A DNA stretch of 44,061 nucleotides, taken from positions 1 to 44,061 of IMG/VR virus record IMGVR_UViG_3300009285_001736, one strand, 5' to 3'. This document shows positions 17,951-24,861 of the stretch, one piece after another (positions within the stretch are counted from its first letter, which is position 1; every line of letters begins with the position of its first letter). The translations under genes and the position numbers were made by a program. The stretch comes from a virus. Below the pieces are notes generated by a model that had not been told where the DNA came from, made no database searches, and saw only the letters and a list, made by a program, of their open reading frames with translations.

Positions 17951-18403
17951 ATGAACACGAAACGCATGACAGGGCTGCTCGCGGGGCTGTGTGTCGTCGG
18001 CGCCATGGCGGCGGTGCTGGCCGCCGGGTCGGTGACGGTGACGCGGATCCAGTCCATTCCGGGCATTGAGCGGATCGATCTGGCCTGGACGAGTTCGGCC
18101 GGCGGGGCCGTGTCCGGCAACACGCTCACGCTCAATGGGCGCGTGCTGCAGGTGAAATTCGTCCCTGGGTCGGGAGCTTCGCAGCCCGACGACCTGTATG
18201 ACGTGACCCTGGTGGACGCCGCCGGCGTGGATCTGCTGACGGTCGACGGGGTCTCCTATGGCGCGAATCTGTCGAATGCCGCCGCATCCGTGTTGAGCTT
18301 TGATGCCCCTGTGGCCGTTGATGGGGCGAGCGTCGTGGATCTGCAGGTCGCCAACGCTGGGGCGGCCAATGGTGGGACGGTGTCGCTGTGGGTGCTCCGA
18401 TGA
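17951..18403 (+). CDS. putative exported fibre-like protein
   Basis: 150 residues. The N-terminus (MNTKRMTGLLAGLCVVGAMAAVLAAG) looks like a signal peptide or membrane anchor. The rest is beta-rich (VTVTRIQSIPGIERIDLAWTSSAGG, LTLNGRVLQVKFVPGSG, YDVTLVDAAGVDLL) and could fold as a small beta domain. AAGGAG is 7 bases before the ATG at 17951, which favours it over ATG 17933. A signal peptide is odd for a virion protein. Confidence 0.6.
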   Translation: MNTKRMTGLLAGLCVVGAMAAVLAAGSVTVTRIQSIPGIERIDLAWTSSAGGAVSGNTLTLNGRVLQVKFVPGSGASQPDDLYDVTLVDAAGVDLLTVDGVSYGANLSNAAASVLSFDAPVAVDGASVVDLQVANAGAANGGTVSLWVLR

Positions 18404-19278
18404 CCGCCAAGACACTACCAAAGACGCCGGCGGGTGATCCGCCAAAGAAGCAGGGGGACGCCATGCTGCGTCGTGCATACACGTTCGTGGTGCTCTTTGT
18501 CGCGCTGTCGGTTCCAGCGGCGGCCCAGGTGACACGGGTGCCACAGCCCTGGGCCTCGTCGTCGGGGGTGGCGCGAAGCACGCTCACCGTGCCCGCCGGG
18601 TCAGATGTGCGGATTCTCATGGCGACACCCTCGAGCGTCGCGGCGACCCCCTCGGCCCTCGGCACCGACCTCGCGGACGGGGTCTACACGCTGACCGTCA
18701 CCGCGCTCGACGCCGGCGGCGGCGAGACCATCGCCCCGACGGCGATCACGTGCACGGTCGCGAATGCCCCCGCGACGACCGGCCGGTGTGCGGTCACCTG
18801 GTCGGCCGTGCCGGGCGCGGCGTCGTATCGGGTCTGGACGTCGCTCGCCGACGGGGCGACCCCGTCGCGGTACTTCGCGAGCGCGACGACCAGCTATAAC
18901 CTCGACACGCTGACCGCCGCGACGGTCGCGACCCTGCCGGCCGCGGCGGCCGCGTACGTCGTGAACCTCGACAGCAACGGTGCATCCTGGCTGTTTGGCG
19001 GATCTCTCTCGCTGCCCTATGTGTCGAAGTCGGCCCATTACACCGCGACAATGACCGACTACGTGATCGACTGCACGACGAATTCCTTCACGGTCACGCT
19101 GCCCACGGCCGTCGGCGTGCCCGGGCGCTTGTACATCATCAAGAACTCTGGCGCCGCGACGACGATCACGCTCGACGGCGACGGCGCGGAGACCATCGAC
19201 GGCGCGGCGTCACAGGCGCTCACCGGCGGCATGTCGCTGACGGTGCAGAGCACCGGCGCCGCCTGGATCATCCTCTAA
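18400..19278 (+). CDS. putative exported fibronectin-type tail fibre protein
   Basis: About 292 residues from ATG 18400, coupled to the previous stop by ATGA; ATG 18463 would give a clean signal peptide (MLRRAYTFVVLFVALSVPAAA). A fibronectin III-like stretch (GVYTLTVTALDAGGGETIAP...VTWSAVPGAASYRVWTS) is followed by a beta-rich C-terminus (YTATMTDYVIDCTTNSFTVT, GRLYIIKNSGAATTITLDGD) resembling phage fibre tips. It is the gene just before the DGR target. Confidence 0.65.
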   Translation: MTAKTLPKTPAGDPPKKQGDAMLRRAYTFVVLFVALSVPAAAQVTRVPQPWASSSGVARSTLTVPAGSDVRILMATPSSVAATPSALGTDLADGVYTLTVTALDAGGGETIAPTAITCTVANAPATTGRCAVTWSAVPGAASYRVWTSLADGATPSRYFASATTSYNLDTLTAATVATLPAAAAAYVVNLDSNGASWLFGGSLSLPYVSKSAHYTATMTDYVIDCTTNSFTVTLPTAVGVPGRLYIIKNSGAATTITLDGDGAETIDGAASQALTGGMSLTVQSTGAAWIIL

Positions 19279-19296
19279 CCCTGGAGCTCGAGCAGC

Positions 19297-20625
19297 ATGG
19301 CTTACCTTCCGTTTCCCAACCTCACGGCGCTCCAGTCGGTCCGGATGAACGCGGCCGGGACCGCGCTGGAAGGCTTCACGCCGGTGACCTCCATCATCAA
19401 CAACATCGGCGTGCCGGGCGCCGTCGGCTTCGGCGTGGGCGTGTGCCCGGCGCCGCCAGCCGGCTTCAGCCGCATGGCGGGCACCGAAGATCCCGCGAGC
19501 GACAACTACGGCACCTACCAGTACAGCGATGGCTCGGTCATGTGCTGGATCCCAGCCTTCTACTACAAGGTCGGGACCGGCGCAAACGGCCTGGCTGTGA
19601 ACATCGTGGCGATCGCGCCGCTGGCGTCGTTCGCCACTGAGGCATCGGCCAACGCGTCCGGCTACGCGCTGCACCGCGCGTTCTACGACCTGGTCGCGCA
19701 GCCCGGGGTGTTCGTCGACAAGTACCAGTGCAGCAACAACTCGGGCACGGCCTCGAGCCTACAGCTCGGCAACCCGCTGTCCTCGGCGGCCGCGCACAAC
19801 CCGTTCGCGGGTCTGACCGGCGCGCCTGCGAACGCCTACTACGGCGCCATCGCGGCGGCGAAGACGCGCGGGGCGAACTTCTTCTGCAACTCGCGGTTCA
19901 TTTACGCCGCGCTGGCGCTCCTGTCCGTCGCGCACGCCCAGGCGTCGTCGGCCACCACCTGGTGCGCCTGGTACCACGCGACGAACAACTTCCCCAAGGG
20001 GTGCAACAACAACGCCCTCGGGGACCAGCAGGACGCCGCGATCCTCTACGTAAGCGACGGCTACTCCAACGCCGCGAAGACCGGGTCCGCGAACCTCTTC
20101 GCCCGCTGCACCCATAACGGGCAGAACAGCGGGGTGGCCGACCTGAACGGGGGCATGTGGGAGATCACCCCCGGCCTAGCCACCAACGACGCCGGCACGG
20201 AGTACTTCGTCCTCAAGACCGCCACGCGCATGACGGGGGTCACGGGGGGCACGGGCGGGGCCACGGACCTGTGGGGCGCCGCGGGGCTTGCGGCCCTGTA
20301 CGATTCCCTGGGGGCGACCTGGGGCGCGGCGGTGGTGAGCGATTCCACCAAGACATACGGCAGCGCCACGCAGGTGCTCTCGGAAGCGACCAGTGGGACC
20401 GCGTGGCAAGCGGCGGGCCTGGGCATCCCCCTGGTGGGCGGCGTCGGCGGGACGAACCTGTTCGGCAATGACGGCTTCTGGGATTACCGGCCGGCCGCCA
20501 TGTGCCCGATTTCCGGCGGTGACTGGGACAACACGTCGACTGCGGGCGTCTGGGCGTTCGGCTTGGCCACCGTGCGCGGCAGCTCGAGCAACTCCGTCGG
20601 GTTCCGGGCTGCCTTGTATTTGTAA
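19297..20625 (+). CDS. DGR target protein, C-type lectin-fold tail protein
   Basis: 442 residues. The C-terminal part (about 150-442) has features of formylglycine-generating-enzyme/C-type-lectin-fold proteins used by DGRs: NGGMWEITPGL, FWDYRPAAMCPISGG, and the final GVWAFGLATVRG...SVGFRAALYL. The last 38 residues (402-439) are encoded by the variable repeat. Residues differing from the template version are Asp409, Asp411, Thr415, Gly422, Ser429, Ser431 and Ser433. No signal peptide is seen. Location at the end of the fibre genes suggests a receptor-binding tip. Confidence 0.92.
   Translation: MAYLPFPNLTALQSVRMNAAGTALEGFTPVTSIINNIGVPGAVGFGVGVCPAPPAGFSRMAGTEDPASDNYGTYQYSDGSVMCWIPAFYYKVGTGANGLAVNIVAIAPLASFATEASANASGYALHRAFYDLVAQPGVFVDKYQCSNNSGTASSLQLGNPLSSAAAHNPFAGLTGAPANAYYGAIAAAKTRGANFFCNSRFIYAALALLSVAHAQASSATTWCAWYHATNNFPKGCNNNALGDQQDAAILYVSDGYSNAAKTGSANLFARCTHNGQNSGVADLNGGMWEITPGLATNDAGTEYFVLKTATRMTGVTGGTGGATDLWGAAGLAALYDSLGATWGAAVVSDSTKTYGSATQVLSEATSGTAWQAAGLGIPLVGGVGGTNLFGNDGFWDYRPAAMCPISGGDWDNTSTAGVWAFGLATVRGSSSNSVGFRAALYL
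20500..20611 (+). repeat. DGR variable repeat (VR)
   Basis: 112 bases, aligned without gaps to the template at 21090-21201. Eight differences occur, at 20521, 20527, 20540, 20560, 20582, 20588, 20593 and 20594. All eight are adenine in the template. The final 17 bases (20595-20611) have no A and are identical, as expected for the initiation-of-mutagenic-homology region. Confidence 0.95.
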
Positions 20626-20634
20626 ACGTGTGAA

Positions 20635-20657
20635 GGGTGGCGCGACAGCGCCCACCC
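20635..20657 (+). promoter_or_regulatory. hairpin/cruciform downstream of VR
   Basis: GGGTGGCGC (20635-20643) pairs with GCG-c-CCACCC (20648-20657, one bulged C) around a GACA loop. In studied DGRs a hairpin with a GRNA tetraloop just after VR is needed for efficient retrohoming; GACA fits GRNA. It lies 10 bases after the target stop codon. Confidence 0.75.
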
Positions 20658-20689
20658 GCGTTTTCTTGTGGTGCGTGAGGGTCGACCCC

Positions 20690-21088
20690 GTGGGCCTGCA
20701 CTCTGAAGCAGAACTCAACCGGAAATTCGTGGCGATGGCGACGCTGATGAACCTGTACTTGAATCACTTCCCCAAGCACGAAAAGTACGCCCTCTGCCAG
20801 GTGATCCGGCTGGCCATGTACGGCCTATACGGGCTCATCGTCGAAACCCAGAAGCGCTACCACAAGAAGACGACGTTCGTGAGTCTCGACATCCAGCACG
20901 AGCAGCTCCGGATGTTCGTGAATCTGGCTCACAGCCTGGGGTACTTCGGCTTCAAAGATGGGAAGGGCGACACAGGAGGCGCCGTCGGGGAGCATCGGTT
21001 TCTCGCGATTAGCAAGCTCGTCGACGAGATCGGTCGGATGATCGGCGGGTGGATGGTCTTCGACCGCCACCAACGGGACGCGTCTTAA
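20690..21088 (+). CDS. avd: DGR accessory variability determinant Avd
   Basis: 132 residues. Avd forms a barrel-shaped pentamer that binds the reverse transcriptase and template RNA. The sequence is a helical bundle with basic and hydrophobic helices (MATLMNLYLNHFPKHEKYALCQVIRLAMYGLYGLIVETQKRYHKKTT split over two helices, then a four-helix pattern ending SKLVDEIGRMIGGW). The GTG at 20690 has GAGGG 8 bases upstream. It lies between VR and TR, the classic order. The family call rests on size, helicity and context. Confidence 0.88.
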   Translation: MGLHSEAELNRKFVAMATLMNLYLNHFPKHEKYALCQVIRLAMYGLYGLIVETQKRYHKKTTFVSLDIQHEQLRMFVNLAHSLGYFGFKDGKGDTGGAVGEHRFLAISKLVDEIGRMIGGWMVFDRHQRDAS

Positions 21089-21089
21089 G

Positions 21090-21201
21090 ATGTGCCCGAT
21101 TTCCGGCGGTAACTGGAACAACACGTCGAATGCGGGCGTCTGGGCGTTCAGCTTGGCCACCGTGCGCGGCAACTCGAACAACAACGTCGGGTTCCGGGCT
21201 G
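21090..21201 (+). repeat. DGR template repeat (TR)
   Basis: Contains 21 adenines among 112 bases, concentrated in AAC (Asn) codons; read in the VR frame the variable codons are mostly Asn, which lets adenine change yield many residues. It starts one base after the avd stop and matches the VR at all 91 non-adenine positions. Confidence 0.95.
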
Positions 21202-21340
21202 ACTCGGCTTCACCTCACATCGGGCAACCGAAGGGTGGAACCAAGGGAGGCGCGTTCCGGCAGCCCTGGGCTGCGAAATCGGTCGGCCACTCCGGCACCA
21301 GTAGGGCCCGTGCGGGTCTCGACCGTCACGGAGTGGGGCT
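21090..21340 (+). ncRNA. DGR template RNA with spacer up to the RT start
   Basis: The TR and the following 139 bases lie between avd and RT and contain no convincing gene. The spacer holds a 6-bp hairpin GCAGCC-ctg-GGCTGC (21260-21274). In characterised DGRs this downstream spacer is part of the template RNA used to prime cDNA synthesis. Exact RNA ends are unknown. Confidence 0.7.
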
Positions 21341-22297
21341 ATGAAGCGCGTCGGCTACCTCTTCGAGCAGGCCTTCACGCTCGAGAACCTGTACGGGGCG
21401 TACGTCGACGCCAGTCGACACAAGCAGGGCACGCGCGCCTGCTTCCAGTTCGCGCGCCGGCTGGGCTGGCATCTCGACCAGCTCCACACCGAGCTCCAGG
21501 CGGGCACCTACCGGCCCCAGCCGTACTACGCCTTCATGGTCTACGAGCCGAAGCCGCGGCGGATCTACGCCCCCGCCTTTCGCGACCTCGTCGTCCAGCA
21601 CGCCATCTATCGTGTCGTGTATCCGTTGTTCAACCGGACGTTCATTGACCAGTCGTTTGCCTGCCGGCGCGGGAAGGGCACGCATGCGGCCGCCGACTAC
21701 GCCCAGGCGGCCCTCCAGGCGTCCCCGCGCGATCGTGTCACCCTGAAACTGGACATCCGAAAGTTCTTTTCTCGAATTGACCGGGCCGTGCTCCGCGCCC
21801 GAATCGAGCGAAAGGTCAAAGACCGCCGGTTCGTCGACGTCCTGATGCAGTTCGCCGACCACGGCGAGCCCACCGGCATCCCGATCGGCAATCTCCTGTC
21901 GCAACTCTACGCCCTGATCTACCTAAATGGGCTCGACCACTGGCTCACGCGCGAACAGCAGGTCCCAGGGTACTGCCGGTACGTCGACGACTTCCTGGTG
22001 TTCGGCCTCTCGCGCGCCGAGGCCCGCGTGCTGCTCGCCCGCGTCGTCACCTACCTCGGGGTGATCGGGCTGGAGCTCTCACGCGCCACGATCGCGCCCG
22101 TGTCGCGCGGGGTGAACTTCGTCGGGTTCCGGACCTGGGCCAGTAAGCGATTCATCCGCAAACGCAGCCTGTTCGTCTTTTCCCGCGCGCTCCGTGCCCA
22201 CCGGCGCGACGCCGCGCAATCCGTCCTGGGGCATGCGCGCCGTACCCACAGCGCGCGACACCTGACCGTCGCTTTCAAGGAGGCGTTCCCATCATGA
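21341..22297 (+). CDS. DGR reverse transcriptase
   Basis: 318 residues. Catalytic aspartates are at Asp138 (LKLDIRKFF) and Asp216/Asp217 in YVDDF (214-218). The IGNLLSQ motif (182-188) is the DGR-type form of motif 4 ((I/V/L)GxxxSQ), which separates these from group II intron and retron enzymes. It makes error-prone cDNA from the template RNA, misreading adenines. It overlaps the next gene by ATGA. Confidence 0.95.
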   Translation: MKRVGYLFEQAFTLENLYGAYVDASRHKQGTRACFQFARRLGWHLDQLHTELQAGTYRPQPYYAFMVYEPKPRRIYAPAFRDLVVQHAIYRVVYPLFNRTFIDQSFACRRGKGTHAAADYAQAALQASPRDRVTLKLDIRKFFSRIDRAVLRARIERKVKDRRFVDVLMQFADHGEPTGIPIGNLLSQLYALIYLNGLDHWLTREQQVPGYCRYVDDFLVFGLSRAEARVLLARVVTYLGVIGLELSRATIAPVSRGVNFVGFRTWASKRFIRKRSLFVFSRALRAHRRDAAQSVLGHARRTHSARHLTVAFKEAFPS

Positions 22298-22692
22298 TCG
22301 TCCGGTACCTGAAGCACGTAGACGCGATTCGCACAACTGAACTGGCGCTGCCGATGGCTGGCGCCGACCGGCTCGGGACGGAGCTGGCCACTATCGACGG
22401 CCTGACGTACGTCCACATCCCGGCCGGCGCGAAACTGCCACCCCAGGCGGCGGACATCGCCCCCGAGCCCGTCGAGCTGACACCCGAGCTGGCCCGGGCC
22501 ATCAAGACGGCCAGCCCGCACGTGCGGCTGATCCACGCGCGCGTGGTCGCGAAGATCCGCGAACGCTACAGCGTGGACGACGAATTCCAGATGCTGAGGC
22601 TCCCCGACACGCCGGAAGCGCAGGCGTACCGCGCCTACACAGAGGCGTGCGTGGCGTGGGGGAAACAAGAGAAGGCGCGCCTGGGCTTATAG
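22294..22692 (+). CDS. tail fibre assembly-like protein
   Basis: 132 residues, coupled to the RT gene. The C-terminal half (ARVVAKIRERYSVDDEFQML ... AYTEACVAWGKQEKARLGL) resembles a C-terminal pattern frequent in fibre-assembly or chaperone-like phage proteins. The N-terminus is a small beta domain. Its place right behind the DGR suggests it helps fold or attach the variable protein; this is inference. Confidence 0.55.
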   Translation: MIVRYLKHVDAIRTTELALPMAGADRLGTELATIDGLTYVHIPAGAKLPPQAADIAPEPVELTPELARAIKTASPHVRLIHARVVAKIRERYSVDDEFQMLRLPDTPEAQAYRAYTEACVAWGKQEKARLGL

Positions 22693-22727
22693 GGCCGGGC
22701 GGGTGTCACGCGGAAAGGATGTTCCTG

Positions 22728-23111
22728 ATGTCGGTGCGCCGCGATACCCCTAACCAAGCCGTCGACCCCGAGCGGGATTCGGCGCGGACGCGCAACCCGT
22801 GCGTCCGCGAGCCGTACGAGCATGAGTGGCGCCTCCCGGGGTCGCCGAGCACGTGGCTGCGCCAGAACATCACGCTGGGGAACATCCTCGTCGTCATCAC
22901 TATGCTCCTGGCCGCGGGGGCGTGGGTCCGGTCGACAGAGGCGCAGGGCGTCGCATTGAAGGATCTCGTGCGCCAGGCGGAAGCGCGGGTGCAGCGGCTC
23001 GAGCGGGACACCATGAGCAAGGAGTTGTTTGTCGCGCGGCTGGACGCGATCTCGGAACGGTTGAAGGCGATCGAGGACCGGCTGACGCGCATCGAACGCC
23101 AAGCACAGTAA
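22728..23111 (+). CDS. membrane-anchored coiled-coil protein (copy B)
   Basis: 127 residues from ATG 22728 (GGAAAGG 9 bases upstream). An N-terminal hydrophilic part is followed by one membrane segment (ILVVITMLLAAGAWV) and a coiled coil (LVRQAEARVQRLERDTMS..., AISERLKAIEDRLTRIERQAQ). It aligns with the protein at 17560-17859 over WLR.N.T.GN through to RL.RIER. The two paralogues bracket the fibre and DGR genes. Confidence 0.65.
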   Translation: MSVRRDTPNQAVDPERDSARTRNPCVREPYEHEWRLPGSPSTWLRQNITLGNILVVITMLLAAGAWVRSTEAQGVALKDLVRQAEARVQRLERDTMSKELFVARLDAISERLKAIEDRLTRIERQAQ

Positions 23112-23117
23112 TCACGC

Positions 23118-23182
23118 CGGCGGCGCCTGGCGCGGCCTGATCAGCCGCGCGACACAAGCTGTGGCCCAGCCTGGCGCCGCCG
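23118..23182 (+). ncRNA. three-helix-junction-like structured element 1
   Basis: Outer arms CGGCGGCGCC (23118-23127) and GGCGCCGCCG (23173-23182) are a perfect 10-bp pair. Inside are a 7-bp hairpin GCGCGGC/GCCGCGC (23130-23136, 23144-23150) and a 4-bp hairpin GCTG/CAGC (near 23159-23171). It lies in the 165-base gap after the coiled-coil gene. It could be a terminator, RNA stabiliser or DNA cruciform. Confidence 0.5.
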
Positions 23183-23276
23183 ATAAGGGCCGTGACGACG
23201 AGGCCACGTCACTGTTCGCAGGCAATCCCTGCGGATGGGGCGTGGCTTTCGTCGTCACGGCAGCAGCGAATCGCCT

Positions 23277-23666
23277 ATGGACCTGGCCACGATCGGCACA
23301 CTCGTCGCGCTCGCGGTGGGACCGCCCGCCGTCGTGCCGCCGTGTGCCGTGTCGCCCCTACCCCCGGCCGTGACGCTATCACTGGCCGCGCTGGATGGGG
23401 CCCTGTCTGGCGCGGATCTCGCCATCACGATGTACGGGCGCGGCGCCGGCCGCGTGCGTGAGATCAACCCGGCGCTGTCGTGGGCGCAGGATCGCCCGCT
23501 GGCGTTTGGGCTGCTCAAGGGCAGCCTTGACACGCTGTCGATCCTGGCGTGCTCGTATGTGGCCAGACGTGACTGGCGGTACGGGTTGGCGTGCTTCGGG
23601 GTGCATCTCGGCATCAAGTCCTGGGTGGTTTGTTCGAACCTGCGCGCCCTGCGAGGCGAGAGATGA
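23277..23666 (+). CDS. small membrane protein, hypothetical
   Basis: 129 residues with several hydrophobic stretches (LATIGTLVALAVGPPAVVPP, TLSLAALDGALSGADLAIT, FGLLKGSLDTLSILACSYV, YGLACFGVHLGIKSWV). Probably an inner-membrane protein. It precedes the M15 peptidase with an ATGA overlap, so a lysis role is possible but unproven. Confidence 0.55.
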   Translation: MDLATIGTLVALAVGPPAVVPPCAVSPLPPAVTLSLAALDGALSGADLAITMYGRGAGRVREINPALSWAQDRPLAFGLLKGSLDTLSILACSYVARRDWRYGLACFGVHLGIKSWVVCSNLRALRGER

Positions 23667-24091
23667 GCTATCCCACCACCACGCACGCCAGCCGGCATCT
23701 GCGCTGGTCGGAACTGGCCTGTCACAACCGGGCCCGCACGCCGTACCCGGAGGACTGGCGCGCGGATCGCGGGGCCACGTTGGCGCACGTGTTCGAGACC
23801 CTGCGCGCGGCGGCTGGTGGTCCGCTCGCGGTTCTCTCGGCCTATCGCACGCCGGAACACAACGCGGCCGTTGGCGGCGCACCCCAGAGCCAGCACGTCG
23901 AAGGGCGGGCGCTGGACGTGACGGGCGCCACAGCCAGCCCGCTCGAGCTCTTCGGCAGGGCTCGGCTCCTGGCTGAGACGATGTCCGAGATCGGGGGCCT
24001 CGGGCTCTACGACCACTTTATTCACATCGACACGCGGCCCCGGCCAGCCGATGGGCACGTGGCGACCTGGGATCTACGGAGGCGGCGATGA
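23663..24091 (+). CDS. M15 family peptidase, putative endolysin
   Basis: 142 residues. Contains LSAYRTPEHNAAVGG, SQHVEGRALDV with zinc ligands His78 and Asp85, and FIHIDTR with His121, the M15A pattern of D-Ala-D-Ala carboxypeptidase-like enzymes that cut peptidoglycan cross-links. No signal peptide, so it would act with a holin. The holin candidate is 2.4 kb downstream. Alternatively it is a virion-associated wall enzyme. Confidence 0.85.
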   Translation: MSYPTTTHASRHLRWSELACHNRARTPYPEDWRADRGATLAHVFETLRAAAGGPLAVLSAYRTPEHNAAVGGAPQSQHVEGRALDVTGATASPLELFGRARLLAETMSEIGGLGLYDHFIHIDTRPRPADGHVATWDLRRRR

Positions 24092-24861
24092 TGACGCCTC
24101 CGACTGACGGCTTCCTCCGCGGCCTGGTCGCGGGCTTCGGCGACCCGCTGGGCACACTGCTGCCCGAGCTCGCGGCCCGCGGCGTGCAGCTCGTCCGCGA
24201 CGACCTGCAGCACATCCGGGATCGGGCGGTCTTCGACGCCCGCGTCGAGGAGTTCCTCGAGGTCGCGGCGCCCTGGCCGCTCTTCATCGTCACGGCTGGC
24301 CAGGTGGGCTGGCTCCCACGCGGCTGCTGGGCGGAGTTGCGCAACGAACCGGACTTCGACACCCCGCCCGCCTCGTACGCCAGTGAATGTCGCGCCGCGC
24401 TCCACGAGGCCGCCAGACGCGGCATGACGCTCTGGTGTGGGTCGGTCTCGAATCTCGACCAGGACTCGCTGGCGTGGCTCGAGCAGCTACTGCGAGCCTG
24501 TCCCGAGATCCCCCGCGTGAGCGTGCACCGCTACAGCCCGGACAAACACCAGACGCTCTGGAAGCCGCATGCGGGCTTCGTTGACCGCAACGAGGAGCTG
24601 CTGCGCGCCTTCGCCATCCTGCAGGGTCGGCCGTATCTCGTGACGGAGATCGGCTACCACGTCGCGAGTGGGCTCAGCGAAGCCGACCAGGCCGCCAACC
24701 TGGCGGCCGAACTGGGCTACTGGGAGCAGGCCGGCGCCCGGGGCGTGTGCATCTACCAGTTGAACGACGGAGCCTCGCCACAGCCGATCGACCGCTACGG
24801 CATGCGCCGCACTGACGGGACGTGGCGGCCGGCCATGGACATCTTCAAGGAGGTTGCCTGA
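24088..24861 (+). CDS. glycoside hydrolase-fold protein, clan GH-A-like
   Basis: 257 residues. It looks like a TIM barrel with LRNEPDF (Glu87, possible acid/base after strand 4), SVHRY (147-149 region), and VTEIGYH (Glu187, possible nucleophile after strand 7), the pattern of clan GH-A glycosidases. A sugar target cannot be named. It may degrade capsule or act on exopolysaccharide. It is coupled to the M15 gene by ATGATGA. Confidence 0.65.
   Translation: MMTPPTDGFLRGLVAGFGDPLGTLLPELAARGVQLVRDDLQHIRDRAVFDARVEEFLEVAAPWPLFIVTAGQVGWLPRGCWAELRNEPDFDTPPASYASECRAALHEAARRGMTLWCGSVSNLDQDSLAWLEQLLRACPEIPRVSVHRYSPDKHQTLWKPHAGFVDRNEELLRAFAILQGRPYLVTEIGYHVASGLSEADQAANLAAELGYWEQAGARGVCIYQLNDGASPQPIDRYGMRRTDGTWRPAMDIFKEVA

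Larger units (their letters stand above)
20500..22297 (+). other. complete diversity-generating retroelement cassette
   Basis: Order: VR (3' end of target), GACA-loop hairpin, avd, template repeat, spacer, reverse transcriptase, as in the Bordetella phage BPP-1 type. All needed parts are present and intact by eye. Adenine-specific differences between VR and TR show it has been active in this lineage. Confidence 0.93.

Noticed and set aside
21090-21344. Reading frame starting in the template repeat
   Set aside because: It mirrors the VR frame because TR is a copy; it has no ribosome site and ends in unrelated sequence. TR acts as RNA.
21341-22297. Retron or group II intron reverse transcriptase
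   Set aside because: The SQ-type motif 4 and adjacent TR/VR/avd point to a DGR; no intron-type maturase domain or msr/msd structure is seen.
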